From Blastococcus sp. CT_GayMR19 (GTDB taxonomy: Bacteria > Actinomycetota > Actinomycetes > Mycobacteriales > Geodermatophilaceae), in the NCBI RefSeq assembly GCF_004570385.1, contig NZ_SPQL01000002.1, forward strand, positions 248,001 through 312,000: 64,000 nucleotides of DNA. Reading direction: 5' to 3'. Positions 33,351-42,639 of the stretch are shown one piece after another. How positions within the stretch are numbered: position 1 is the first letter of the stretch; each line of letters starts with the position of its first letter. The position numbers and the translations under genes are program-made. The notes beneath the pieces were generated by a model that was not told the DNA's origin, made no database searches, and saw nothing but the letters and a program-made list of their open reading frames with translations.

Positions 33351-33817
33351 AGGGCCCCGCCGGTGACGGCGTTCAGCGCCAGCGTCACGACGACCGCGAC
33401 GGTGAAGAACGTCGCCGTCATGACGAGACTGTCCGGGGAACCGGCCGCACAGCCCGACATCCCGTGCCCGGACGTGCACCCACCCGCCCAGCGGGCGCCG
33501 TAGCCCAGCGCTCCTCCCACCAGCAGCAGGACCGGGATCAGAGCGACCGGCGGCAGGAGCTCCGACAGCCGGCCGTACCCGTGGACCACGACCGGCGGGC
33601 CGAGCAGCGCCGCGACGATCGAGCCGCCGACCAGGGCGAGGAGGAAGGTCTTCCGCCACGGCTCGGGCCGCCAGCCCTCCATCGGCGCGATCGTCGCCAG
33701 CCATGCGCCGGACACCCCCAGGCGCGCGTTGACCAGCCCGTACAGGGCGACGACGCAGAGGCCGACCCCCGGCCCGGTGATCCACCACGGGAGCTGACCA
33801 TCGATCCAGCCGAGCAC
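33347..33817 (-). CDS. YeeE/YedE-family membrane protein, first half
   Basis: 156 residues from a GTG at 33815-33817 with GAAGGGG upstream. Hydrophobic helices surround the motif ARWAGGCTSGHGMSG, with the conserved Cys and the G-H-G turn of this transporter family. The frame to 33886 adds only a basic, unlikely N-terminus. Coupled to the next gene. Confidence 0.8.
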   Translation of the reverse strand: MLGWIDGQLPWWITGPGVGLCVVALYGLVNARLGVSGAWLATIAPMEGWRPEPWRKTFLLALVGGSIVAALLGPPVVVHGYGRLSELLPPVALIPVLLLVGGALGYGARWAGGCTSGHGMSGCAAGSPDSLVMTATFFTVAVVVTLALNAVTGGAL

Positions 33818-33960
33818 GGCGAACCCCTTCGACGACGGGCGCACATGCTGCCATCCCCGGCCGCGGTGCGACGGTCCTCCGGACACGCCGGAAACGGACC
33901 TCCTCGGCGTAGCGTCCGCGCCACGGAGCCGTTCGGGCTCCCGACGAGGGAGCGCACACC

Positions 33961-34095
33961 ATGGGTGACAAGTCCCCGAAACAGACGAACGCCAAGAAGC
34001 CGCACGGGAAGTCGATCAAGGAGAAGCGGCTGGAGAAGAAGTCGAAGGCCGACACCAGCTCCCAGATGGACAACCTGACCCACGGCAGGAAGTAG
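33961..34095 (+). CDS. Tiny basic protein of the MGDKSP family, second copy
   Basis: 44 residues: MGDKSPKQTNAKKPHGKSIK, EKRLEKKSKAD and a short end. GAGGGAG stands before the ATG, as in the copy at 31208. Both lie on the plus strand between leftward genes. Lysine-rich; function unknown. Confidence 0.75.
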   Translation: MGDKSPKQTNAKKPHGKSIKEKRLEKKSKADTSSQMDNLTHGRK

Positions 34096-34102
34096 CCGCC
34101 CG

Positions 34103-34624
34103 CTAGGCCCTCGCTGCCCGCCGGATCGTGAGGTGCGGCGGGCGGGCGAGGGTCTGGGCGACGACGCAGTAGCGCTCGGTCAGCTCCGCCAGCTTGGCGA
34201 GCGTCGCATCGTCCGCGTCGGTGTCCAGCTCCGCGACGACGTCGATCTCGCCCAGGCCGACCCGTGCCTCGCGGGCGACGCCGAGCGTGCCGCGGGCGTC
34301 CATCTCGGTGTCGGCGCGCAGCCGGCCGCCGCGGATCTCGATGCCCATGGCCGTCGCCACGCTGCGCATCGTCACGCCCGCACAGGCCAGCAGCGCCTGG
34401 AGCAGCATGTCGCCGGAACAGGCATCGCTGCCGTCGCCCCCGGTGAACGGGTGGAAGCCGGCGCGCGCCGGGCCTGCCCAGGTGCCCACGGTGCAGGTGA
34501 TCCCGGCGTCGGAGAAGTCGGCCTTCGCGTGCAGCTTCGCCCGAGCGGACTCCGGGTCGTCGCGGTACCTCTGCTTCAGCGGGGCCTGCAGCTCACGCAG
34601 CGCGGTGGCGTCCATGGGGGTCAT
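34103..34624 (-). CDS. OsmC-family protein
   Basis: 173 residues; ATG at 34624 (a second at 34615). OsmC/Ohr fold with the first active cysteine in MLLQALLACAGVTMRSVA and the second in ERYCVVAQTL, plus the strand ARVGLGEIDVVAELDTDADD. Such proteins reduce organic peroxides. The region between the two cysteines and the N-terminal extension fit the non-Ohr subgroup. Follows the TPP enzyme gene on the same strand. Confidence 0.85.
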   Translation of the reverse strand: MTPMDATALRELQAPLKQRYRDDPESARAKLHAKADFSDAGITCTVGTWAGPARAGFHPFTGGDGSDACSGDMLLQALLACAGVTMRSVATAMGIEIRGGRLRADTEMDARGTLGVAREARVGLGEIDVVAELDTDADDATLAKLAELTERYCVVAQTLARPPHLTIRRAARA

Positions 34625-34697
34625 GGAAGCACCGGGACGCGGCCGACGGCGGTGTCGACCGCCTGCGACACCTCCGTCGGGCGCAGCTCGGCGTCCA

Positions 34698-36245
34698 TCA
34701 GCGAAGCACCGCGACGACGAGGTGCGGGCCGGGCTCGGCCAGCGCCGTCCGCAGCTGGTCGGCCAGCTCGTCCGCCGTCGTCGCCCGGGTGGCCGGCACA
34801 CCCATCCCGGTTGCGAGCGCCACGAAGTCCAGGTCCGGCGCCCCCAGGTCGAGCAGCCGGCCCGCACGCTCGCCGTCGCCCTGCGCCCCGACGCGCGACA
34901 GTTCGTGCTCGAGGATCGCGTACGAGCCGTTGTCGCAGACGATCGTGGTGACGTCGCACCGCTCGCGCGCGTAGCTCCACAGTGCCGAGATCGTGTACAT
35001 CGCGCTGCCGTCGGCCTGGATGCCGATCACCGGCCGGTCGGGGCAGGCGACCGCCGCGCCCAGCGCCATGGGCAGCCCGGCCCCGATCGCACCGCCGGTG
35101 AGGGTGAGCCAGTCGTGCCGCGGCGCACCCGAGGTCAGCTCGTTCAGACCGACGCCCGACGTCAGCGCCTCGTCCACCACGATCGCGTCCTCGGGCAGCA
35201 GCGCCCCGATGACGGCCGCCATCGTCCGGGGGGTCAGCTCGCCCGACGGCAGCTCGGGCCGCGACGCCTCCAGCAGCTCGGGGACGGCGTCGGGGGCGGC
35301 GAGGTCGGCCAGCGCGCGCAGTGCGGCGACGCCGTCCTCCCCCGGTGCGCTCAGGACGTGCACCGTGCAGTCCTCGGGAACGGGGGAACCGGGCACGTCC
35401 GGGTACCCGAAGAAGTGCACCGGCGCCTGGGCTCCGGCGAGGACCAGGTGCTTGGTGCCGGCGAGCGCGGCGATCGCCGTCTCCGGCGGGTAGGGCAGGC
35501 GGGTGAGGTCGGGCAGCCCGGCGCCGCGGGCCGTCCGCGCCGGGAAGGTCTCGGTCATCAGGCGCGCCCCGGTGCCCGCCGCGATCTGCCCGGCCGCGAG
35601 CTGGCCCTCCTCCCCCACGACGACGTCGCCGCCGAGGAACAGGACCGTCGGCTCACCGGCCCCGAGCACCGCCGCGACGTCCTCGATGACCGACGGCGCC
35701 ACCCGGGGCGCGGGGCGGCCGGGCAGCGCGTCGGCGACCGCGGCGCCGTCCTCCCAGGACACGTCCGCGGGCAGGATCAGCGTCGCGATCGTCCCGGGCG
35801 ACGCCGCGGCGGCGGCGACCGCCTCGGCCGCGTCGGCCGCCACGTCGGCGGGGGTCAGCGACCGCCGGACCCACCCCGAGACCGTGCCGGCCACGGCGTC
35901 GATGTCGGACTCCAGCGGCGCGTCCAGCCGCTTGTGCGACCGGGAGTGGTCGCCGACGACGTTGACCATCGGTGTCCGGCCGCGGCGCGCGTTGTGCAGG
36001 TTGGCGAGGCCGTTGCCCATGCCCGGCCCGAGGTGCAGCAGCGTCGCCGCCGGGCGGCCGGCCATCCGGGCGTACCCGTCGGCCGCGCCGGTGGCCACGC
36101 CCTCGAAGAGGGTCAGGACAGCCCGCATGTCGGCGACGTCGTCCAGCGCGGCGACGAAGTGCATCTCCGAGGTGCCGGGGTTGGCGAAGCACACGTCCAC
36201 GCCCGCGCCGACGAGCGTCCGGATCAGCGCCTGCGCCCCGTTCAC
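34698..36245 (-). CDS. Thiamine-diphosphate enzyme, acetolactate-synthase-like
   Basis: 515 residues. The N-terminal PYR domain carries the catalytic Glu (VLTLFEGVATGAADGYARMA) and GRPAATLLHLGPGMGNGLAN. The C-terminal PP domain has GLPMALGAAVACPDRPVIGI and QADGSAMYTISALWSYARER with the GDGS-x-N like metal motif (Asp in QADGS, Asn in CDNGSYAI). Shorter than catabolic acetolactate synthases and like the 'acetolactate synthase large subunit-like' or benzoylformate decarboxylase group. Substrate unknown. Confidence 0.85.
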   Translation of the reverse strand: MNGAQALIRTLVGAGVDVCFANPGTSEMHFVAALDDVADMRAVLTLFEGVATGAADGYARMAGRPAATLLHLGPGMGNGLANLHNARRGRTPMVNVVGDHSRSHKRLDAPLESDIDAVAGTVSGWVRRSLTPADVAADAAEAVAAAAASPGTIATLILPADVSWEDGAAVADALPGRPAPRVAPSVIEDVAAVLGAGEPTVLFLGGDVVVGEEGQLAAGQIAAGTGARLMTETFPARTARGAGLPDLTRLPYPPETAIAALAGTKHLVLAGAQAPVHFFGYPDVPGSPVPEDCTVHVLSAPGEDGVAALRALADLAAPDAVPELLEASRPELPSGELTPRTMAAVIGALLPEDAIVVDEALTSGVGLNELTSGAPRHDWLTLTGGAIGAGLPMALGAAVACPDRPVIGIQADGSAMYTISALWSYARERCDVTTIVCDNGSYAILEHELSRVGAQGDGERAGRLLDLGAPDLDFVALATGMGVPATRATTADELADQLRTALAEPGPHLVVAVLR

Positions 36246-36270
36246 CGGCAGCCGTCCGCGCCCCGAACGG

Positions 36271-36582
36271 TCACGTCGCCTCGTGCACGTCGAAGTGCAG
36301 CAACGTGAAGCCGCCGGTGGCGAAGTTGGCGAGATCGCCGCCCGCGGCCTTGCCCTCCGGTGACGCGAGCGACTCGCCCATGGCCTGCTCCGACTCGAAG
36401 TCGAGCTCGGCGACGAGGTAGGGCGGCGACTCCGCCGTGCCCATCACCTGGGGGTGCCCGAAGGTCAGCCGGAGGAGGCCCGGCTGCTTCAGCGCCAGGG
36501 GGGTGTGGGTGTCCCGGTAGTAGGCGTCGAACGCCTCGGGATCCTCGGGCCGGCCGTAGTTGACGACGAGTCGATGCACCAT
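36271..36582 (-). CDS. EthD-like dimeric alpha-beta barrel protein
   Basis: 103 residues. HRLVVNYGRPEDPEAFDAYY, HTPLALKQPGL and a C-terminal strand fit the EthD family of small ferredoxin-like proteins linked to degradation pathways. It lies 25 bases before the TPP enzyme gene, so co-expression is likely. Confidence 0.85.
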   Translation of the reverse strand: MVHRLVVNYGRPEDPEAFDAYYRDTHTPLALKQPGLLRLTFGHPQVMGTAESPPYLVAELDFESEQAMGESLASPEGKAAGGDLANFATGGFTLLHFDVHEAT

Positions 36583-36667
36583 GGAAGAACCTCCCGACGG
36601 GCGCCGGAACTCCGCTGTCCCACGCCGTGCGTCCTACCCAATCAGGTGCCGGCGGCCCGGCGCGAGT

Positions 36668-37603
36668 TCAGAAGGTGAGCACCAGGCGGCCCCGGACCCC
36701 GCCGCGCGCGAGCGACCGGTGTGCCGAGGCCGCCTCCTCCGCCGGGAACGTCTGCGCGACCCGCAGGGTGAGCACGCAGTCCTCGACCTGCTGCCGCAGC
36801 CGGTCCAGGGCGGCCCGGTCCTCCGCCGCCCGGCTCACCCGCGTGGGGAGCACCCGCAAGCCCCGCTGTCCGTCCCCGCGGTAGCCCCGCACCGTCGCGA
36901 CCGCTCCCCCGTCGCGCACCGCCGGCAGCACGAGCGCCTCCTGCACCGAGCCGTCGGCCAGCCCGTCCACACCAGCCGGGAAGTGCTCGCGGATCCGGTC
37001 GGCCACGTCGTCCCCGCGGGGGACGACGACGTCGGCACCCAGCTCCCGCACCAGCTGCTCGTCGGCCTCGGAGGCATCGGCGACGACGGTCAGCCCGTCG
37101 GCCTTGGCCAGCTGGACGACGTAGCCCCCGAAGGCCCCGGCGGCGCCCGTCACCGCGACCACCTGCCCCGGGTCCAGGCCCATCCGGTCGAGTGCCATCC
37201 GGGCGGTGAGGCCGTTCATCGGGAGGGTCGAGGCCGCCGCGGCGTCCGATCCGGCCGGCGCACGCACGACCGAGCCCCCGGGGAGGACGAGATCCTCCCG
37301 GTACGCCCCGTGCGCACCCGTCGGGACGACGATGCCCATCGCGGGATCACCGACGCGCAGGTGGTCGACGCCGTCCCCCACCTCGGCGACCACCCCGGCG
37401 ACGTCCATCCCCGGGACCCACGGCGGCTGCTTCACCGTGTCGCGCGCGGCGTAGGCCCCCAGGACCAGGTGGGTGTCGGTCGGGCTCACCGCGGCCGCGG
37501 CCACCCGCAGCCGCACCTGCCCGGGGCCCAGCGGCTCCTCGGGCACATCCACCACGTGCAGGGCCTCCGGCCCGCTGAATTCGGTGACTCCGACCGCGCG
37601 CAT
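36668..37603 (-). CDS. NADPH:quinone reductase-like MDR protein
   Basis: 311 residues. A GroES-like N-terminal domain (GPGQVRLRVAAAAVSPTDTH, VPGMDVAGVVAEVGDGV) and a Rossmann domain with VAVTGAAGAFGGYVVQLAKA. The zinc ligands of alcohol dehydrogenases are missing, so this is the zinc-free quinone oxidoreductase type. Monocistronic between EthD and a divergent gene. Confidence 0.9.
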   Translation of the reverse strand: MRAVGVTEFSGPEALHVVDVPEEPLGPGQVRLRVAAAAVSPTDTHLVLGAYAARDTVKQPPWVPGMDVAGVVAEVGDGVDHLRVGDPAMGIVVPTGAHGAYREDLVLPGGSVVRAPAGSDAAAASTLPMNGLTARMALDRMGLDPGQVVAVTGAAGAFGGYVVQLAKADGLTVVADASEADEQLVRELGADVVVPRGDDVADRIREHFPAGVDGLADGSVQEALVLPAVRDGGAVATVRGYRGDGQRGLRVLPTRVSRAAEDRAALDRLRQQVEDCVLTLRVAQTFPAEEAASAHRSLARGGVRGRLVLTF

Positions 37604-37719
37604 GGCTCCTGCCTACACGGCCCGTCGTGTTCCCCGCGTGTCGGGAATGACCGCGGCTCCTCCGCCGCTGTAACCGGTGAGCACCGCCCCTCCCCCTTTC
37701 CCGGCACGAGAGGTCGCGC

Positions 37720-38424
37720 ATGCCCACGCTGCTGTTCTCCCGCCCCGCCCCCGTCGTCGAGTCGGCCCCGCGTCGCCGGCGGCGGGTCCCCTTCCGGCTC
37801 CTGGCGGCGGGCGCCGGCCTGGCCGTGCTCGTGCCGGTCGGCGTGACGGTGGCGGGCTGGCTGCCCGACGAGCCGTTCGCCCAGGACGTCGTCGACCGGA
37901 GCACGACCCCCCTGGTGCTCGCCCTGCAGGACCTGCACGAGTACCACGCGGCGACCGGCACCTTCCAGATCGTCGTCGAGCGTGAGGTGGACACCCGCTA
38001 CGTGCCGTCGGTCATCAGCGGTGAGCGCGTCGAGTTCCTCGCCACCGGGACCGCCGACGCCTACGTCGACTTCGCGGGCCTGGACGCCGGCCGGGTCACC
38101 CTCTCCGCCGACGGCACGTCGGCGACGATCGCGTTGCCCGCGCCGCGCGTGGACGAGGTCCGGATCGACCCCGAGCAGAGCCACGTCCTCGACCGCGACC
38201 GGGGCCTGGTCGAGCGGATCGGCGACGCCCTGGGCGACAACCCGGTCGACGACAGCGAGCTCTACGCCCTGGCCGAGGACCGGCTCGCCGCGGCCGCCGC
38301 GGAGAGCGACCTGCGGGACCGCGCCGAGACCAACACCCGGGCCATGCTGACCGGTCTCGCCGGGTCGCTCGGCGTGGACGAGGTCGAGGTCCGCTTCGCC
38401 GAGCCCACCGGGAACGCCGGCTGA
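37720..38424 (+). CDS. DUF4230 membrane-anchored protein
   Basis: 234 residues: one N-terminal membrane helix (LLAAGAGLAVLVPVGVTVAG) and an extracytoplasmic domain with LQDLHEYHAATGTFQIVVER, VISGERVEFLATGTADAYVD, LPAPRVDEVRIDPEQSHVLD, the DUF4230 pattern. The C-terminal helix (NTRAMLTGLAGSLGVDEVEV) is also typical. Function unknown. Confidence 0.85.
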   Translation: MPTLLFSRPAPVVESAPRRRRRVPFRLLAAGAGLAVLVPVGVTVAGWLPDEPFAQDVVDRSTTPLVLALQDLHEYHAATGTFQIVVEREVDTRYVPSVISGERVEFLATGTADAYVDFAGLDAGRVTLSADGTSATIALPAPRVDEVRIDPEQSHVLDRDRGLVERIGDALGDNPVDDSELYALAEDRLAAAAAESDLRDRAETNTRAMLTGLAGSLGVDEVEVRFAEPTGNAG

Positions 38425-38427
38425 TCG

Positions 38428-39627
38428 TCAGCGCTTGAGCGCGTACTCCTTGAGCAGGCCGCGGCTGATGATCGTCTTCTGGATCTCGCTCGTGCCCTCG
38501 CCGATCAGCAGGAACGGCGCCTCGCGCATGAGCCGCTCGATCTCGTACTCCTTCGAGTAGCCGTAGCCGCCGTGGATCCGGAAGGACTGGGTGGTTACCT
38601 CCGCGCAGAACTCGCTGGCGATCAGCTTGGCCATGCCGGACTCGACGTCGTTGCGCTCACCGGAGTCCTTCATCCGGGCGGCGCGGACCATCATCGTGTG
38701 GGCGGCCTCGACCTTGGTGGCCATCTCGGCGAGCTGGAAGGCGATCGCCTGGTGCTGGGCGATCGGCTTGCCGAAGGTCTCCCGCTGCTGGGCGTAGGCG
38801 ATCGCGAGCTCGAAGGCACGGATCGAGATCCCGCAGGCCCGGGCGGCGACGTTGACCCGCCCCACCTCGACGCCGTCCATCATCTGCGAGAAGCCGCGGC
38901 CCGGCGCCCCACCGAGGATGTCGCCGGCGTCGGCGGAGTAGCCGTCGAACACCAGCTCGGTGGTGTCGACGCCCTTGTAGCCCATCTTGTCGATCTTCCC
39001 GGGGATGGTGAGGCCGGGAAGCACCTCGCCGAAGCCGGCGGGCTTCTCGATCAGGAACGTCGTGAGGTTCTGGTGGGCCTTCTCGGCGCCCTCGTCGGTG
39101 CGCACCAGCGCGGCCACGAGCGTGGAGCTGCCGCCGTTGGTCAGCCACATCTTCTGGCCGTCGATCGTGTAGTTCCCGTCCGCGCCCTTGGTGGCCTTGG
39201 TGCGGATGCCGGCGACGTCGGACCCGAGCCCGGGCTCCGACATCGAGAACGCCCCGCGCACCTCACCGGTCGCCATGCGCGGCAGGAGGCGTTCCTTCTG
39301 CTCCTGGGTGCCGTGCTGGATGATCATGTAGGCGACGATGAAGTGGGTGTTGATGACGCCCGAGACGCTCATCCAGCCGCGGGCGATCTCCTCGACCACG
39401 AGCGCGTAGGTCAGCAGCGACTCACCGAGGCCGCCGAACTCCTCGGGGATGGTGAGGCCGAAGATCCCGAGCTCCTTGAGCCCGTCGACGATCTTCTGGG
39501 GATAGATGTCGCCGTGCTCGAGCTCCTGCGCGTTCGGGATGATCTCCCGGTCCACGAAGCTCCGGACGGTCGACAGGATCTCCCGCTGGATGTCGGTCAG
39601 GTCGGCGGTCTGGGCGAGACGGGGCAT
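38428..39627 (-). CDS. Acyl-CoA dehydrogenase
   Basis: 399 residues from the ATG at 39625-39627 (MPRLAQTADLTDIQREILST). All ACAD parts are present: helical N-domain, AFSMSEPGLGSDVAGIRTKA (FAD/substrate), WLTNGGSSTLVAALVRTDEG, and the C-terminal helical domain with the end pattern IHGGYGYSKEYEIERLMREA and IGEGTSEIQ. Catalytic Glu likely in the REAP region. Oxidises acyl-CoA in fatty- or branched-acid breakdown. Upstream in-frame extension is an antisense shadow and excluded. Confidence 0.95.
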   Translation of the reverse strand: MPRLAQTADLTDIQREILSTVRSFVDREIIPNAQELEHGDIYPQKIVDGLKELGIFGLTIPEEFGGLGESLLTYALVVEEIARGWMSVSGVINTHFIVAYMIIQHGTQEQKERLLPRMATGEVRGAFSMSEPGLGSDVAGIRTKATKGADGNYTIDGQKMWLTNGGSSTLVAALVRTDEGAEKAHQNLTTFLIEKPAGFGEVLPGLTIPGKIDKMGYKGVDTTELVFDGYSADAGDILGGAPGRGFSQMMDGVEVGRVNVAARACGISIRAFELAIAYAQQRETFGKPIAQHQAIAFQLAEMATKVEAAHTMMVRAARMKDSGERNDVESGMAKLIASEFCAEVTTQSFRIHGGYGYSKEYEIERLMREAPFLLIGEGTSEIQKTIISRGLLKEYALKR

Positions 39628-39855
39628 CGGCGCAACTCTCCTCAGGGGACTCCGGCGTCCGTGGTTACCGGGGAGTATGGGCCACCCCGCTCGCGCGTCC
39701 GGCGTGTCCCTGCTCCCGCAGCCGTCCGGGGCGATCGGCGCGCCGGAATGGCCGATGATGACCGCACGGCCGCTCGCCCGTGATGGAGTACCCCGGACCG
39801 GGAAGTCCCGGTATCGCGTGGGCCGTGCGAACGGCCGCTGGACAGGGAGGCCTCG

Positions 39856-40512
39856 ATGAGCACTTCGGACAAGGACGCCGAGGGGACGCAGCCGCTCTCC
39901 GGGAGCTCCGCGGCGCCGACGCCGTCCGGCGGCGGGTACGACCCGAACCAGGAACAGCCCGGCTACGGGCAGCAGCCCTACGGCCAGGAGCCGTCCGGGC
40001 AGGGCTACGGACAGCAGCCGTACGGCCAGGAGCCGTCCGGGCAGGGCTACGGACAGCAGCCCTACGGCGAACAGCCGTCCGGGCAGGGCCACGATCAGCA
40101 GTCCTACGGCCAGCAGCCGTCCGGGCAGGGCTACGGGCAGCAGTCCTACGGCCAGCAGGGATACGGGCAGCACTACGGCCAGCCCGCATACGGGCAGCAG
40201 CCCTACGGACAGCCCGCGTACGGACAGCAGATGCCGGGCTACGGGCCGCCGGTCGGCTACGCGCCCCCGCAGTACGGCCGGCCGACCAACACGATGGCGA
40301 TCCTGGCGCTGGTGATGGCGTTCGTCTTCGCTCCCGCCGGTCTGATCCTGGGCATCATCGCCCGCAAGCAGATCGCGCGGACGGGCGAGGACGGTGACGG
40401 CCTGGCGCTGGCCGGGATCATCGTCGGCGGCCTGATCACCGCGTTCTTCGTCGTCATGATCATTTTCATGATCATCGCGTTCGCCGGGATGTCGAGCTAC
40501 TCGACGTACTAG
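39856..40512 (+). CDS. DUF4190 membrane protein with YGQQPYGQ repeats
   Basis: 218 residues. Residues 35-135 are a low-complexity Tyr/Gly/Gln/Pro tract with about a dozen variants of GYGQQPYGQ; four near-perfect 15-residue units ([14 protein letters not shown]) sit at the front. Then two membrane helices of a DUF4190 domain ([37 protein letters not shown]). The repeat tract is probably cytoplasmic and disordered. GGGAGG precedes the ATG. Function unknown. Confidence 0.85.
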   Translation: MSTSDKDAEGTQPLSGSSAAPTPSGGGYDPNQEQPGYGQQPYGQEPSGQGYGQQPYGQEPSGQGYGQQPYGEQPSGQGHDQQSYGQQPSGQGYGQQSYGQQGYGQHYGQPAYGQQPYGQPAYGQQMPGYGPPVGYAPPQYGRPTNTMAILALVMAFVFAPAGLILGIIARKQIARTGEDGDGLALAGIIVGGLITAFFVVMIIFMIIAFAGMSSYSTY

Positions 40513-40544
40513 GCCTGCTCGACGTCGCAGGCGCGGACGGACGA

Positions 40545-40580
40545 CGCGGCGGCTCCCCGGATCCCCGGGGAGCCGCCGCG
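40545..40580. terminator. Strong bidirectional terminator
   Basis: CGCGGCGGCTCCCCGG and its complement, 16 pairs with a 4-base loop ATCC, between two genes that converge on it. Confidence 0.85.
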
Positions 40581-40598
40581 TCCGCGTTCAGACCAGGC

Positions 40599-41552
40599 TC
40601 ACTCCTCCGGCGGCGTGAACGACGACGACCGCTCCATGCCCGCGGCGCGGCCCTTGCCGGCGATGACCAGCGCCATCTTGCGGCTGGCCTCGTCGATCAT
40701 CTCGTCGCCCAGCATCGCCGAGCCCTTCTTGCCACCGGCCTCCGACGTCGCCCAGTCGTAGGCGTCGAGGATCAGCTCGGCGTGGTCGTAGTCCTCCTGC
40801 GACGGCGAGTAGATCTCGTTGGCAGCGTCGACCTGACCCGGGTGCAGCACCCACTTGCCGTCGAAACCGAGCATCGCCGAGCGCTTGGCGACCTCCTCGA
40901 AGGCCGGGACGTCGCGCACCTGCAGGAAGGGGCCGTCGATGGCCTGCACGCCGCGGGCGCGGGCGGCCATGAGGATCTGCATGAGGATGTAGTGGAACGG
41001 GTCGCCCGGGTAGTCCGGGTGCAGCGCGCCCACGACCAGCGACTTCATGTTGATGCTGGCCATGAAGTCGGCCGGCCCGAAGATGATCGTCTCGATGCGG
41101 TCGCTGGCGAACGCGATGTCGTTGACGTTGATCAGGCCCTGCGCCGTCTCGATCTGCGCCTCGATGCCGATCCGGCCGACCTCCAGACCGTTGGCCTTCT
41201 CGATCTGGGTGAGCAGCAGATCCAGCGCCTTGACCTGGGCGGCGTCCTGCACCTTCGGCAGCATGATGGCGTCGAGCTCGGCACCCGCGCCGCCGACGAC
41301 CTCGACGACGTCCTGGAAGGTCCACTCCGTCGTCCAGTCGTTGACGCGGACGGTGCGGATCTTGTCGCCCCAGCCGCCCTCGTTCAGCGCCGCCACGATG
41401 TTCTTGCGCGCACCGGGCTTGGCCAGCGGCGCGCAGGCGTCCTCGAGGTCGAGGAAGACCTGGTCGGCGGGCAGGCCCTTCGCCTTCTCGAGGAACCGCG
41501 GGTTGCTGCCCGGGACGGCGAGGTTGGAACGACGGGATCGGAGCTCGGCCAC
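40599..41552 (-). CDS. HpcH/HpaI (CitE-like) CoA-ester lyase
   Basis: 317 residues of the CitE/Mcl family. PADQVFLDLEDACAP holds the LEDA metal motif; RTVRVNDWTTEW, AQIETAQGLINVNDI (metal Glu), FGPADFMASI and WVLHPGQVDAANEIYSP follow. The length fits L-malyl-CoA/beta-methylmalyl-CoA lyases. Substrate not deducible. Alone after a terminator. Confidence 0.9.
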   Translation of the reverse strand: MAELRSRRSNLAVPGSNPRFLEKAKGLPADQVFLDLEDACAPLAKPGARKNIVAALNEGGWGDKIRTVRVNDWTTEWTFQDVVEVVGGAGAELDAIMLPKVQDAAQVKALDLLLTQIEKANGLEVGRIGIEAQIETAQGLINVNDIAFASDRIETIIFGPADFMASINMKSLVVGALHPDYPGDPFHYILMQILMAARARGVQAIDGPFLQVRDVPAFEEVAKRSAMLGFDGKWVLHPGQVDAANEIYSPSQEDYDHAELILDAYDWATSEAGGKKGSAMLGDEMIDEASRKMALVIAGKGRAAGMERSSSFTPPEE

Positions 41553-41715
41553 GGTGCCTCCGCTGGGGGATCGATCGGGAAGGTCGGTTACCGGAGGGTA
41601 GCGACGACCGTTTCCCGCTGCTTCGCCGCGTTGATCACCGGGTTGATGCCGCCCGGTGCGGCATGTCCTCGCGTGTCTGCGGCAACAACTCGATGATCAA
41701 CCGGGACGTCGGCCG

Positions 41716-42639
41716 TCAGGTGCCGGGCTCGACCAGCGTTGTGGGGCGGCTGGCCCGCACCACGAGCGCGACGCCGACGACGACGAGGGCCACGCCCGGC
41801 AGCGCCAGCAGCGGCGGGACCTGCCCGAGCAGCACCAGGGCGAACAGCAGCGCGCCGGGCACCTCGAGCAGGACGGCGAGGCTCACCACGGTCGGCCCGA
41901 CGGTCGAGAGCACCAGGTTGAGCAGCGTGTGCCCGAACAACTGGGCCGCCACGGTGATGGCCGCGATCAGCCACCAGTTGCGGGCCGTGAACCCGCCGAG
42001 CGGGGCATCGACGACCACCGCCGAGACCGCGATCATCGCCGCGCAGACGGAGTAGCAGATGACGGCGTAGGCCGACGTGGCCAGCCGCTGCCGCGCACGG
42101 GCACCGGCCAGCACGTAGCCGCCGGCGCAGATGGCGCCGAGCAGGGCCAGCCCGTCCCCCTTCAGCGCCTCTTCGCTGACCTGGATGTCCACCCCGACGA
42201 TCAGCGCGACGCCGACGACCGCGAGCAGCAGCCCCCACCAGACGGCGGCCGGCAGCCGCACCCCGGAGATCCGCGCGGCCAGCGCCGTCCAGATCGGCGT
42301 CGTCGTGACCAGTGCGATGGAGGCCGCGACGCTGGTCATGGAGATGCTCGGCAGCCAGGTGGCGAAGTGGGCCGCCAGGAAGAGGCCCGCCACGACGGAG
42401 CTGCGCAGGTCCCGCCAGCGCAGCCCGGCCAGCGTGGCGCGCTCGCGGGTGAGCAGCACCGGCAGGAGGGCGGCGGCGCCCGCGGCGTTGCGCCAGAACG
42501 CGAGCGCCAGCATCGGCGCGGTCACCATCGCCGTCAGCGGTGCGGAGAGCGAGACGCCCACGACGGCGAGGGAGAGCAGGCCGACGTCGCGCGTGCCGGG
42601 GCGGTGCAGCGCCCACGCCTCGGCAGAGGCGGTCGTCAC
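41716..42639 (-). CDS. EamA-family transporter
   Basis: 307 residues and ten hydrophobic helices in two EamA repeats (first FLAAHFATWLPSISMTSVAA, second LFGHTLLNLVLSTVGPTVVS). GTG start overlapping the PhzF gene (GTGA). Drug/metabolite transporter superfamily; exported compound unknown. The coupling to a PhzF protein may mean a shared substrate. Confidence 0.9.
   Translation of the reverse strand: MTTASAEAWALHRPGTRDVGLLSLAVVGVSLSAPLTAMVTAPMLALAFWRNAAGAAALLPVLLTRERATLAGLRWRDLRSSVVAGLFLAAHFATWLPSISMTSVAASIALVTTTPIWTALAARISGVRLPAAVWWGLLLAVVGVALIVGVDIQVSEEALKGDGLALLGAICAGGYVLAGARARQRLATSAYAVICYSVCAAMIAVSAVVVDAPLGGFTARNWWLIAAITVAAQLFGHTLLNLVLSTVGPTVVSLAVLLEVPGALLFALVLLGQVPPLLALPGVALVVVGVALVVRASRPTTLVEPGT

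Noticed and set aside
34194-36308. 704-codon plus-strand frame opposite OsmC and the TPP enzyme
   Set aside because: Antisense shadow of well-supported genes; low-complexity composition.
39628-40173. N-terminal extension of the acyl-CoA dehydrogenase with [14 protein letters not shown] repeats
   Set aside because: The repeats are the antisense of the YGQQPYGQ-coding repeats; the normal family start is at 39627.
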